Position numbers and translations under genes: made by a program. 64,000 nt of DNA from an uncultured Alphaproteobacteria bacterium (GTDB taxonomy: Bacteria; Pseudomonadota; Alphaproteobacteria; Caulobacterales; Caulobacteraceae), in assembly GCA_903860975.1 (NCBI GenBank), contig CAIOSI010000041.1:117409-181408 (forward strand), written 5' to 3'. Shown one piece after another: positions 1 to 7,452 of this stretch. Position 1 is the stretch's first letter. Each line of letters opens with the position of its first letter. The notes beneath the pieces were generated by a model. The model ran no database searches and was not told the origin of the DNA. It saw only the letters and a list, made by a program, of their open reading frames with translations.

Positions 1-408
1 CACTACGTCTATGACAATTCTAAGAGCAATCCGCACAACCCTGACGCCTCCAAGACCGTCGTCTGGGGCGATCAGTCCTGGGAAGAGATGTTTTTCACCC
101 GTATCCGCTATCGTTGGATGGAGGAGACCTCCAAGCACCTCGTGAATTATGACGAGGCCCTTCAGGGCGGCATGCTGATTGGGATGCTGGATGCCGACAT
201 GGACGGCAAGATCGAGAAGTCCGAACTCAAATCGGAAAGCCAGATCGGCACCATGTTGCTCAAGAACTGGGACGCCATCGACAAGAACCACGATGGCGTC
301 ATCGATAAGGACGAACTGGCCGTGGCGACCAAGATGATGTTTGGGCAGCGACGCCGTCAGGCGGCGGCAGCGACGCCCACGGCTGCGCCCACAGCTGGCG
401 GCAAGTAG
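1..408 (+). CDS. C-terminal part of a redoxin/copper-monooxygenase-type protein with EF-hands
   Basis: The reading frame is open from the first base, so the gene begins outside the window and only its last 135 codons are seen. The visible start has a YDNS...NP...D-x-S-K-T-V-x-W-G-D-Q-x-WEEM stretch. I know this from the C-terminal ascorbate-dependent-monooxygenase-like domain of secreted redoxin/copper proteins. Two EF-hand-like loops follow (DADMDGKIEKSEL and DKNHDGVIDKDEL), which suggests calcium binding. The protein ends in an Ala/Pro/Thr-rich tail. A strong terminator lies 27 bases after the stop. The family call comes from the short motif only; the catalytic part is not visible. Confidence 0.7.
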   Translation, partial: HYVYDNSKSNPHNPDASKTVVWGDQSWEEMFFTRIRYRWMEETSKHLVNYDEALQGGMLIGMLDADMDGKIEKSELKSESQIGTMLLKNWDAIDKNHDGVIDKDELAVATKMMFGQRRRQAAAATPTAAPTAGGK

Positions 409-434
409 CCCTTCGATACACGGACGTTCTGCTC

Positions 435-468
435 AAGGCCCGACGCTCGCAAGGCGTCGGGCCTTTTT
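435..468 (+). terminator. Rho-independent terminator
   Basis: A perfect 12-bp stem (AAGGCCCGACGC at 435-446 with its complement at 454-465), a 7-base loop and a run of T to 468. It lies directly downstream of the EF-hand gene and is the clearest terminator at this end of the window. Confidence 0.85.
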
Positions 469-711
469 CATGCCTGGTCCTCGGCGCGAGCATTGCGCTT
501 GGGGAAACTCTATAAAATATGGCGTTTGTACGCCAATTCGTGGTCTCAAATTATCAGTATAATTTCAGATACAAAGTAAGTTAATCAAGTATAAACGTTC
601 ATTTTTAATATGATTTCCCAATTTTAAACCATTTTCATTTTCCATCAAGAAATCTTAGGTCGGATATTTATCAGGGATTATCAGCGCAATAGAGATAGCG
701 AATCCCTGGAG

Positions 712-1152
712 ATGCCTACTGGCCTTGGAGACGACTTCGGAGCAAGTGTTGGTGATCTTGATCTCAACACCTCTTTCATTTTCACGACAACGCACGACGG
801 TTCGGGTCATGAAAGTTTGGTCATTTCAACTGACCCGCTGTCGGGGTCGTCTGGAAGCGCGAGTCCCGATGCGCCGCCTACCCTTCCAGACCCCACCCCA
901 CCTGCCGATGTTATTGTCCCCCCGGCGCCGGATGGCGGTACGGTGCCCCCAGCCTCAGGCGCAGGTCCCGACACGGTAGCGACCCCGCCAGATCCGACTG
1001 TGACCGCGCCCGACGCCATCACGCCTCTGGCCCCCGACGGCGGATCCAGCCATTCGCCGGAGCCGCAAATCGACACCTCTTTGCCGAGCATGGATATGGT
1101 CTCCGCCCTGCACAGCTATTCGATGTTTCACACCGACGTGGGCTTCAACTAG
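712..1152 (+). CDS. Pro-rich hypothetical protein
   Basis: A 146-residue ORF. Residues about 45-125 are a low-complexity Pro/Asp/Ala/Thr region (PAPDGG, PPDPT-type repeats), followed by a short ordered-looking tail with several His, Ser, Met and Phe. No signal peptide or known domain is visible. GGAG touches the ATG directly, which is too close for a normal ribosome site, so the true start may differ. It follows about 240 bases of AT-rich DNA unlike the rest of the window. The frame is GC-rich and could be fortuitous. Function unknown. Confidence 0.4.
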   Translation: MPTGLGDDFGASVGDLDLNTSFIFTTTHDGSGHESLVISTDPLSGSSGSASPDAPPTLPDPTPPADVIVPPAPDGGTVPPASGAGPDTVATPPDPTVTAPDAITPLAPDGGSSHSPEPQIDTSLPSMDMVSALHSYSMFHTDVGFN

Positions 1153-1182
1153 ATTTCGGACCGACGAGATATCTGTCTCTAG

Positions 1183-1209
1183 CCCCCAATCCAGCAGCAG
1201 GATTGGGGG
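1183..1209. terminator. Possible terminator hairpin
   Basis: A 10-bp perfect stem (CCCCCAATCC at 1183-1192 with its complement at 1200-1209) and a 7-base loop. It sits between two genes that converge (712-1152 on plus, 1259-1462 on minus), but there is no T-run on either side, so it may only be a weak bidirectional stop or a mRNA-end hairpin. Confidence 0.35.
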
Positions 1210-1258
1210 TATTGTCTTGCTGTCGGCGGCAGGGATCCAACCCGCCTGGGTGCTGGCG

Positions 1259-1462
1259 TTAGTTGGATGACGTCGCAGCGAACATCTGACTGAGATGTCC
1301 CAACACGAAAACCAAAGACGCAGCTGCCAACAACATGATGAAGCGCCAAGGCATCAATCTGGGGCCGCGATTCGGGTTGGGCGGTCGTGCGCCGCGCCAG
1401 CCCGCGAAGACTGCAATCGCCAAAAGGCTGCCGGCGAGAATGAGCGTCGTCTGCAAATCCAT
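1259..1462 (-). CDS. Small two-helix membrane protein
   Basis: A 67-residue protein with two hydrophobic segments: about residues 5-22 (an Ile/Leu/Ala-rich stretch after MDLQTT) and about 42-60 (the stretch around FIMLLAAASLVFVLG). A basic Arg/Pro/Asn-rich linker separates them. This is the layout of the short inner-membrane hypothetical proteins often found in Caulobacterales. It is transcribed away from podJ, so the two genes share the region 1463-1627 as a divergent promoter area. No function can be assigned. Confidence 0.6.
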   Translation of the reverse strand: MDLQTTLILAGSLLAIAVFAGWRGARPPNPNRGPRLMPWRFIMLLAAASLVFVLGHLSQMFAATSSN

Positions 1463-1563
1463 GTGCGACGCCGTATCGCAGCCACCTCAGCAGAACGGAA
1501 GCCATCCGCCTCGGTATCAACGTTCTGTCCACAGCTGACGGAGGCCAAATACCATATCTTGCG

Positions 1564-1578
1564 TTAAGGGTTCGTTTA
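1564..1578 (+). promoter_or_regulatory. Possible CtrA-type site upstream of podJ
   Basis: TTAA (1564-1567), 7 bases, TTTA (1575-1578): one mismatch from the CtrA box TTAA-N7-TTAA. A GANTC sequence (GATTC, 1622-1626), the CcrM methylation target read by GcrA, lies just before the podJ start codon. Both are plausible for a cell-cycle controlled polarity gene, but such short motifs also occur by chance. Confidence 0.35.
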
Positions 1579-1627
1579 CACCCCAAGTGACGGTGCTAGC
1601 GTCGCCCTGTCCAGGAGGAGTGATTCG

Positions 1628-4495
1628 ATGACCGCGGCGGCGCCCTGGAGCGTCAAGGGGATCGATCCCAAGGCCCGTGAGGTCGCCAAGGAACTTGCTC
1701 GTCGTTCTGGGATGACACTTGGGGAATGGCTTAACCGAATTATCCTAGAAGATGATTTGCCCGAGGAAATCACCTCCGAGGAGCATTTCACTGCGCGCCC
1801 GGTTCGGGCCGCGCCCGAGCCGCCGAAGTCAATTATGTCCGTTGCTACGACCAATCCGAGACCAGACGACCTAGGGCGCATTGCCTTTGCACTCGATCGC
1901 CTGACGGACCGCATCGAGGCCTCAGAGACCCGAACAGGGCTGGCGATTTCAGGCGTCGAGCACTCCGTACGTCACGCCATGGCGCGCATCGAAACTGCCG
2001 AGCGAGAGCACAGCGCCGTCGCGGCGCGCTTCGAGGCTACAGCCGAACAGCTGGCCGCCGAGCAGGCCACCGCTGCAGACCGGATGCGATGGGTTGAGGC
2101 CGAACTCTCTGGTCCGCGGTCTGCGGAGGCGCTGAAGGCGATTGAAGCCTCGATCACCCGCTTGGAAGGCCAGCTGTCCGACGGGGCTGATCAAACCCAC
2201 TCGACCCTAGCGAAATTGGAAGAGCGCTTAACGCGTGCCGAAGGTCAGGACCCTGCAGCGATCATTGAAGAGATCGTCTCAAGCTTGGCCCAACGCCTGG
2301 CGCACGCCGAGGGCCGAACGGGTAAGGCGTTAGACAGTCTACGCGACAGCCTCGTCCAACTGGACCAGCGCATGTACGCCGCTGATAGCAGCGTCCGCGG
2401 CGACCTGGACAATCGGCTGGAGGCGCTTGCCGACCTGCTGGGCGCGCGGGTCGATGATGCCCGCAAGGAGATCGCCGATCGGTTGGCTGACACGGGTATC
2501 GACCAATTAGATGTCCGGCTCGGGCAAATCGGCGATCAACTCGGCCGTCGCATTGACGGCGTCAGCGCAGATATGGACGATCGGTTGGGCGCGATGGGCG
2601 TCGATCGGGTGGAGGCCCGGCTCGACCAGATGACCGAGGCCATGGCCGCCGTTGAGCAGCGCTCTGCCCGCGCCATCGAGAACATGGGCCGTGAAGTCCT
2701 GACCATGGCCGAGACCCTGAACCGAAGGGTCCAAAGCGCCGAACAGCGCAGCGCTCAGGCCATCGAACAGGTCGGTGGCGAGATCGCCCGTATCGCCGGC
2801 GCGGTCGAAAATCGCCTCGGCCGCACCGATCAGCTTCACGCCGAGGCGCTGGAGCGTCTAGGCGCCGAGATCGGAAGGATAACCGATCGGCTGACCGATC
2901 GGATCATCCAGTCCGAACGTCGCGCTGCCCAGGCGATCGACGATGTCGGAGAGCAGGTTTCGCAGGTCACCGAGCGCATAGAACAACGACACGAACGGGC
3001 GGCGAGTGATTTGGCCGAACGTATCCGGCAAAGTGAAGAGCGTACCGCCAGACTGCTGGAGTCTGCACGCGATCGTCTGGAAGTTGACGCTCTGGATAGG
3101 CCGGCGACCGGCGATAGGTCTGCGCCAAACGCGCGTCGTGACACTGTAGACGTTGGACTGACGAGCGGATCGGCTCTGTTCGGCGCTGAACTGCTCTCCC
3201 GCGCTGAACCGGTCAACCAGCCCGCCTTAGATCCGGGAAATCCCGCCTTTGACGAAGAAGATTTCGCCCACGTCTACGCCTTTGCCCCAACCGACGATTT
3301 CGCGCCGCTCTCGGAAGTGGAGGACGACGGGGGTCTTAGTCTTGTACCTCCTGAGACTGCCGATGAGGCGCCGGCCCTATCAACCCGCGAGGTCATCGAG
3401 CAGGCCCGGGCCGTTGCGCGCGCCGCAGCGACGTCGCGACCGAAGGCTGTCCAGGCTGGCGAACGGCGTCCGCGCGCGCCACGTAGCGGTCTCCTCGGCG
3501 CGCTGAAGCCCGGCCGTCCGACCTCAACCTGGCAGACGGCTCTGCTGGTCGCCGGCGGAGCGGCGTTCCTCAGTGTTGGCGCTGCAGGCGTCGTGCTGAT
3601 GGAAGGCGCGGGCACGCCGCGGCATGACAATCAGGCCTTTGCAGGCAGTCCTCGAGCGGCCGTGGCGCTGGAGCCGCAAGTCGCGACACCGCCACCTGCT
3701 GCATCGAAGGCCATTCCACAGGTGGCCTCTGCAGATGTTGGCGCTCAGGCGCCCGAGCCCTCCGACCCGGACTACGTGCAGGTCGCTACCGCGGTTGAAA
3801 AAAAACGCCCAGGTGCGCTCGCCCAACTCAAGACCTTGGCTGAAGGGGGCAATCCTCAAGCGCAGATGTTCCTAGCCAAGCTCTATGAGGACGGACGTGA
3901 CGGCGTTGCTCAGAGTCTGGGCGAGGCGCGCCGCTGGACGGCCCGCGCTGCCGATGCGGGTGATCCGACGGCGATGCACAATCTCGCGCTCTTCTACTTC
4001 CGAGGCGAAGCCGGTCCGCAGGACGTCGCAGTCGCAGGCCAGTGGTTTAAAAAGGCCGCCGATCGTGGCGTGGTGGATTCCCAGTATAATCTCGGACTGC
4101 TCTATCTGTCCGGTTCCGGGGTGCCTCGCGATCTCGCCCAGGCCTACAAATGGTTCCGCATTGCGGCCAATGGCGGCGACGGCGAGGCCCGCGCCCGTGC
4201 GATGGATCTTCAAACCAAGTTGCCCGCCGCTCAGCTGGCGACGGCTGAGACCCAGGCCAAGTCCTTTGAGCCCGGTGCGGCTGCGCCAAGCGGTCAAGCC
4301 CCTGCCACTGCGCTTTCGGTCCTCGCCGCCCAAAAAGTTCTCGGGCGTCTGGGCTACTACAAAGGCCGTGCGGATGGGAATGAAACTCACGACCTGAAGC
4401 TTGCGGTTGGCGCTTATCAGCGTGATCAAGGCATGGCGGCCACGGGGGCTCTAGACCCTGCCACTGTTGCCCGGCTCTCTATCTTTTCCCGTTGA
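1628..4495 (+). CDS. podJ: PodJ-like polar localisation factor
   Basis: A 955-residue protein, close to the size of Caulobacter PodJ. The N-terminus (PWSVKGIDPKARE...ARRSGMTLGEWLN) is the PodJ/SEL1-like signature. Residues about 90-485 are a long heptad-rich coiled coil with repeated blocks such as ER-S-A-x-A-I-E. An acidic linker follows, then one membrane helix at about 638-659. Beyond it lie Sel1-type repeats (about 740-860, e.g. A-x-x-N-L-A-L-F-Y) and a peptidoglycan-binding domain (about 897-951). This gives a cytoplasmic scaffold, one membrane crossing and a periplasmic wall-binding end. PodJ organises the new cell pole for pili, holdfast and PleC. AGGAGG lies 8-10 bases before the ATG. 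Confidence 0.88.
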   Translation: MTAAAPWSVKGIDPKAREVAKELARRSGMTLGEWLNRIILEDDLPEEITSEEHFTARPVRAAPEPPKSIMSVATTNPRPDDLGRIAFALDRLTDRIEASETRTGLAISGVEHSVRHAMARIETAEREHSAVAARFEATAEQLAAEQATAADRMRWVEAELSGPRSAEALKAIEASITRLEGQLSDGADQTHSTLAKLEERLTRAEGQDPAAIIEEIVSSLAQRLAHAEGRTGKALDSLRDSLVQLDQRMYAADSSVRGDLDNRLEALADLLGARVDDARKEIADRLADTGIDQLDVRLGQIGDQLGRRIDGVSADMDDRLGAMGVDRVEARLDQMTEAMAAVEQRSARAIENMGREVLTMAETLNRRVQSAEQRSAQAIEQVGGEIARIAGAVENRLGRTDQLHAEALERLGAEIGRITDRLTDRIIQSERRAAQAIDDVGEQVSQVTERIEQRHERAASDLAERIRQSEERTARLLESARDRLEVDALDRPATGDRSAPNARRDTVDVGLTSGSALFGAELLSRAEPVNQPALDPGNPAFDEEDFAHVYAFAPTDDFAPLSEVEDDGGLSLVPPETADEAPALSTREVIEQARAVARAAATSRPKAVQAGERRPRAPRSGLLGALKPGRPTSTWQTALLVAGGAAFLSVGAAGVVLMEGAGTPRHDNQAFAGSPRAAVALEPQVATPPPAASKAIPQVASADVGAQAPEPSDPDYVQVATAVEKKRPGALAQLKTLAEGGNPQAQMFLAKLYEDGRDGVAQSLGEARRWTARAADAGDPTAMHNLALFYFRGEAGPQDVAVAGQWFKKAADRGVVDSQYNLGLLYLSGSGVPRDLAQAYKWFRIAANGGDGEARARAMDLQTKLPAAQLATAETQAKSFEPGAAAPSGQAPATALSVLAAQKVLGRLGYYKGRADGNETHDLKLAVGAYQRDQGMAATGALDPATVARLSIFSR

Positions 4496-4533
4496 GCCGC
4501 CAGCCGGTCGGCCTCCCCCAATAGAGGCGACAT

Positions 4534-5457
4534 TTGGACCTTTACCTGCCAATCGCCGAAGTGTCCGTGAACGCTCCACTGCTCGTGTTGCTTGGCGCTC
4601 TGGTGGGATTCATCTCAGGGATGTTCGGCATCGGCGGTGGCTTCCTAATGACACCGATCCTGGTCTTTCTTGGCATCCCCCCGGCGGTGGCTGTCGCCAG
4701 CATGTCGAACCACGTCGCCGCCTCGTCTATGTCGAGCGTTATTTCCTACGGGCGAAAGCGTTCCGTCGATTTCCGTATGGGCGGGGTGCTGGCGGCCGGC
4801 GGGGCCGTCGGTTCCGTTGTTGGCGTAGAGATTTTTCGCTGGCTGCGCTTGCTGGGCCAGGCTGACTTGGTGGTGGCGCTTTCTTACCTGGTGTTTCTGG
4901 GCGTCATTGGCGGGCTCATGTTTTGGGAGTCGATCGGGGCGATCGTGCGCCGCCGTCGCAACGCGCCTGCACCACCGCGTGGAGATCGGCGTCCGCCTTG
5001 GCTTTACGGCCTGCCGCTGAAGATGCGTTTTTCCCGCTCACGGCTCTACATCAGCGTCATCCCGCCGATTATTCTGGGCGCCTTTGTCGGCATCCTCTCG
5101 GCGATCATGGGCGTCGGCGGCGGCTTCATTCTGGTACCGGCCATGGTCTACATCCTGCGGATGCCGGCCAACATCGTGGTGGGAACCAGCCTCTTTCAGA
5201 TTATCATCACCACCGCCCTGACGGGTGTTTTGCAAGCGGGTCGAAACCAGACAGTCGACATCCTGTTAGCGACATTGTTGCTCATAGGTGGCGTGATCGG
5301 CGCCCAGCTCGGCGCCCGAGCGTCTTCTCGCTTTCGCGCTGAGGAACTGAGGGCGCTGCTGGCGCTCATCGTCCTTTGCGTCGGGCTTCGGATGGGCTTG
5401 GGTCTCTTCTTTACGCCGCATGAAGCCTTTGTGCTGATGTCTGGGAGCGGCGGCTGA
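4534..5457 (+). CDS. TSUP-family permease (TauE/SafE)
   Basis: A 307-residue inner-membrane protein with about eight hydrophobic helices in two homologous halves. Each half carries the family's glycine motif: GMFGIGGGF near residue 30 and IMGVGGGFI near residue 190. The family exports small organosulfur compounds or sulfite. The substrate here is unknown. I take the TTG start because GAGG lies seven bases upstream and the N-terminus fits the family. The TGA stop overlaps the ATG of the next gene by one base, so the genes are translationally coupled. Confidence 0.88.
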   Translation: MDLYLPIAEVSVNAPLLVLLGALVGFISGMFGIGGGFLMTPILVFLGIPPAVAVASMSNHVAASSMSSVISYGRKRSVDFRMGGVLAAGGAVGSVVGVEIFRWLRLLGQADLVVALSYLVFLGVIGGLMFWESIGAIVRRRRNAPAPPRGDRRPPWLYGLPLKMRFSRSRLYISVIPPIILGAFVGILSAIMGVGGGFILVPAMVYILRMPANIVVGTSLFQIIITTALTGVLQAGRNQTVDILLATLLLIGGVIGAQLGARASSRFRAEELRALLALIVLCVGLRMGLGLFFTPHEAFVLMSGSGG

Positions 5458-6233
5458 TGGCGGGCGCCTCATTGCCGCCGGTGCTCCCGCCATATCCCAG
5501 CGCGGCGGTCTCGGCCGCTCTGACGGAGACGAATGTCAGGGTGAACTCCGACTTCCGCGGAGACCGCATCGTTCTATACGGCGCGATCTTCGATCCCCTG
5601 TCGCGGCCAAGCGACGTGGTTGTGATCGTCCGTGGACCCGACCAGACAGTCCGCATAGCTCACAAGAGCCGGGTGGCCGGCGTCTGGATCAACAGCCGTC
5701 CGGTGGTCTTCCAAGGGGCACCAGGCTTCTATATCGCCGCTTCCACGCGGCCACTCGACGACATCGCACACTTTGGAGTTTTGCGCCGGCTTGAGGCCGG
5801 GGTCGATCATTTGGCGATGAACGCGCCGGCCGAACAACGAACCGAGACCCGCTATGGCGTTCGCGACGTCGTCGTGAGCCGCCTGGGCGTTGACTACCTC
5901 GACTGGAGGCGGGCCGTCGTGCGGTTGAAGGAGGCCGCCCATCTCTATGACGTCGCCGACCGCGGGGTCCGTTTCGTGGACAAGGGGCTGTTTCGCGCCG
6001 AGATCGCCCTGCCTGCTGAAGCCCCTATCGGTAAATACGACGTGCGGATCTTGCTTTTTCAGGACGGTCAGCCCGTCGCCGAGAAGGATCGATCCCTGAC
6101 GGTTGAAAAGGTTGGTGTCGAGCGCGGGCTTTACCTATGGGCGCATGAGAGGCCATGGTCTTATGGTTTGGCTGCGATGGCCTTTGCATTGACGGCGGGT
6201 TGGGCAGCCTCGACGGCGTTTCGGAGGGACTGA
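5457..6233 (+). CDS. TIGR02186 family membrane-anchored protein
   Basis: A 258-residue protein that begins one base inside the TSUP stop codon. The ALTETNVRVNSDFRGD...LYGAIFDP block and the later P-L-D-D-I-A and AEIALPAEAPIGKYDVR segments are typical of TIGR02186, a family that regularly accompanies TSUP permeases in alphaproteobacteria. A hydrophobic helix near 235-253 is followed by FRRD, giving a C-terminal anchor. The N-terminus is Pro/Ala-rich but lacks the basic-hydrophobic pattern of a convincing signal peptide, which is unusual because the domain is expected outside the membrane. Biochemical role unknown. Confidence 0.82.
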   Translation: MAGASLPPVLPPYPSAAVSAALTETNVRVNSDFRGDRIVLYGAIFDPLSRPSDVVVIVRGPDQTVRIAHKSRVAGVWINSRPVVFQGAPGFYIAASTRPLDDIAHFGVLRRLEAGVDHLAMNAPAEQRTETRYGVRDVVVSRLGVDYLDWRRAVVRLKEAAHLYDVADRGVRFVDKGLFRAEIALPAEAPIGKYDVRILLFQDGQPVAEKDRSLTVEKVGVERGLYLWAHERPWSYGLAAMAFALTAGWAASTAFRRD

Positions 6234-6716
6234 ATGGCGATCGATGAGCCCCACGCTTCGACCTTTGGTGACTCGATCCCGCCCGCGCTATGGATGATGG
6301 CGCTCAGCGCAATGGCTCCTTTCCCGATCGCAGCGGCCGCCTATGGCTGGGGCACGGCCGACGTGGCGCGTCCGGCGCTCACCGTGATCCTCACCTGGTC
6401 CGGCGTCGTTCTGGCGTTTCTGGGCGGCGTTCGCTGGGGAATGGAGAGCGGCCGCCCAAGACCACGCGCCCAGCGTCTCCTGATCTCGATTCTTTCCCCC
6501 TTGGCGGCCTGGACAGTGCTGGCCTCACGCCATCGCGTTCCCGAAGGCTGGATTATCGGCGGCTGCCTGATCGCCTTTCTTCTGCAATGGATCTTCGATC
6601 ATCACGGCCCCGATGTGGCCGCGCGCTATCCCAGGCTCTCCACGGCGCTGACAGCAGGCGCTTGCATTTCATTGGCCGTTTGCCTCGATCAGGCCCTCAA
6701 GATCGGCCACGTCTGA
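6234..6716 (+). CDS. DUF3429 membrane protein
   Basis: A 160-residue protein with about four or five membrane helices. The central motif F-L-G-G-V-R-W-G-M-E (about residues 62-71) is the hallmark of DUF3429. The ATG follows the previous stop with no gap, making this the third gene of the coupled TSUP-TIGR02186-DUF3429 set. It converges with pdeM, leaving four bases between the two stops. No activity is known for the family; location in the inner membrane is inferred from the helices. Confidence 0.82.
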   Translation: MAIDEPHASTFGDSIPPALWMMALSAMAPFPIAAAAYGWGTADVARPALTVILTWSGVVLAFLGGVRWGMESGRPRPRAQRLLISILSPLAAWTVLASRHRVPEGWIIGGCLIAFLLQWIFDHHGPDVAARYPRLSTALTAGACISLAVCLDQALKIGHV

Positions 6717-6720
6717 GCCG

Positions 6721-7452
6721 TTAATCGCCCACCAACGAGGGCCATCCCACGGCGTACACCCGCTCGCTCCCGAGCGCGCCGGCGAGGGGAGGGCGCGCGA
6801 AAAGACCGGCAAAGGCTTTGTCGCGGACATTGAGCCCGCCTGCGTATGCGCCAAAAGCCGGCAGGATCAGGCGGTCCGAATCTGTGACGAAACAGCGCCG
6901 GCGAACACTCCCTCGGCTCGCCCTTACGCGAGCTGCCGGGTGCAGGTGACCGGAGACTTCTCCGGGCTGGAGGCCCAGGCGCGGCTCGTGGCGCAAAGTG
7001 AGACCGCAAAGCGACAGCTCGTTGGCGATTTCGCCGGGCAAGGCTTGCGGGCCCTCGGCGTCGTGATTACCGACGATCCAAATCAACGTCCGGCCGCGGG
7101 CTAACGCGCGCAAGGCCTCAACGTCATCGGCGGCAAGCCGGGCCTCGGATGTCGCGTCATGGAAGGTATCGCCCAGGAGGACAACCGTCGTTGGGCACAG
7201 GGCATCGATCTCCTGGGCCAGCCGCCTCAGTGTCTCGCGCGTGTCATAGGGCGGCAGCATTTGGCCGCGCACAGCGTAGAAGGAGCCTTTTTCCAGATGT
7301 AGGTCGGCGACCACCAAGGTGCGTTCGGCCGCGATCCACAGCGCGCCGGACGCGCGCAGTCGCACGTCTACGCTTGCGATCGGGATGCCGAGCGCGCCGC
7401 TGTCGGCGATTACAAAGTCGTAGGCGAAGGCTTTCGCGATCACTGCGTTCAC
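6721..7452 (-). CDS. pdeM: Ligase-associated DNA damage response endonuclease PdeM
   Basis: A 243-residue calcineurin-like phosphoesterase. Metal-binding motifs appear in the usual order: VVADLHLEKG (about 45-54), VVLLGDTFHD, IVGNHDAEG and SGHLHPAA. The distance from first to last motif fits PdeM, which travels with an Lhr-type helicase in a DNA-ligase-associated repair cassette. The GTG start overlaps the TGA of the helicase gene by four bases (GTGA), so it is the downstream partner in a two-gene operon. The usual ligase and exonuclease members are not seen next to it. Confidence 0.88.
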   Translation of the reverse strand: MNAVIAKAFAYDFVIADSGALGIPIASVDVRLRASGALWIAAERTLVVADLHLEKGSFYAVRGQMLPPYDTRETLRRLAQEIDALCPTTVVLLGDTFHDATSEARLAADDVEALRALARGRTLIWIVGNHDAEGPQALPGEIANELSLCGLTLRHEPRLGLQPGEVSGHLHPAARVRASRGSVRRRCFVTDSDRLILPAFGAYAGGLNVRDKAFAGLFARPPLAGALGSERVYAVGWPSLVGD

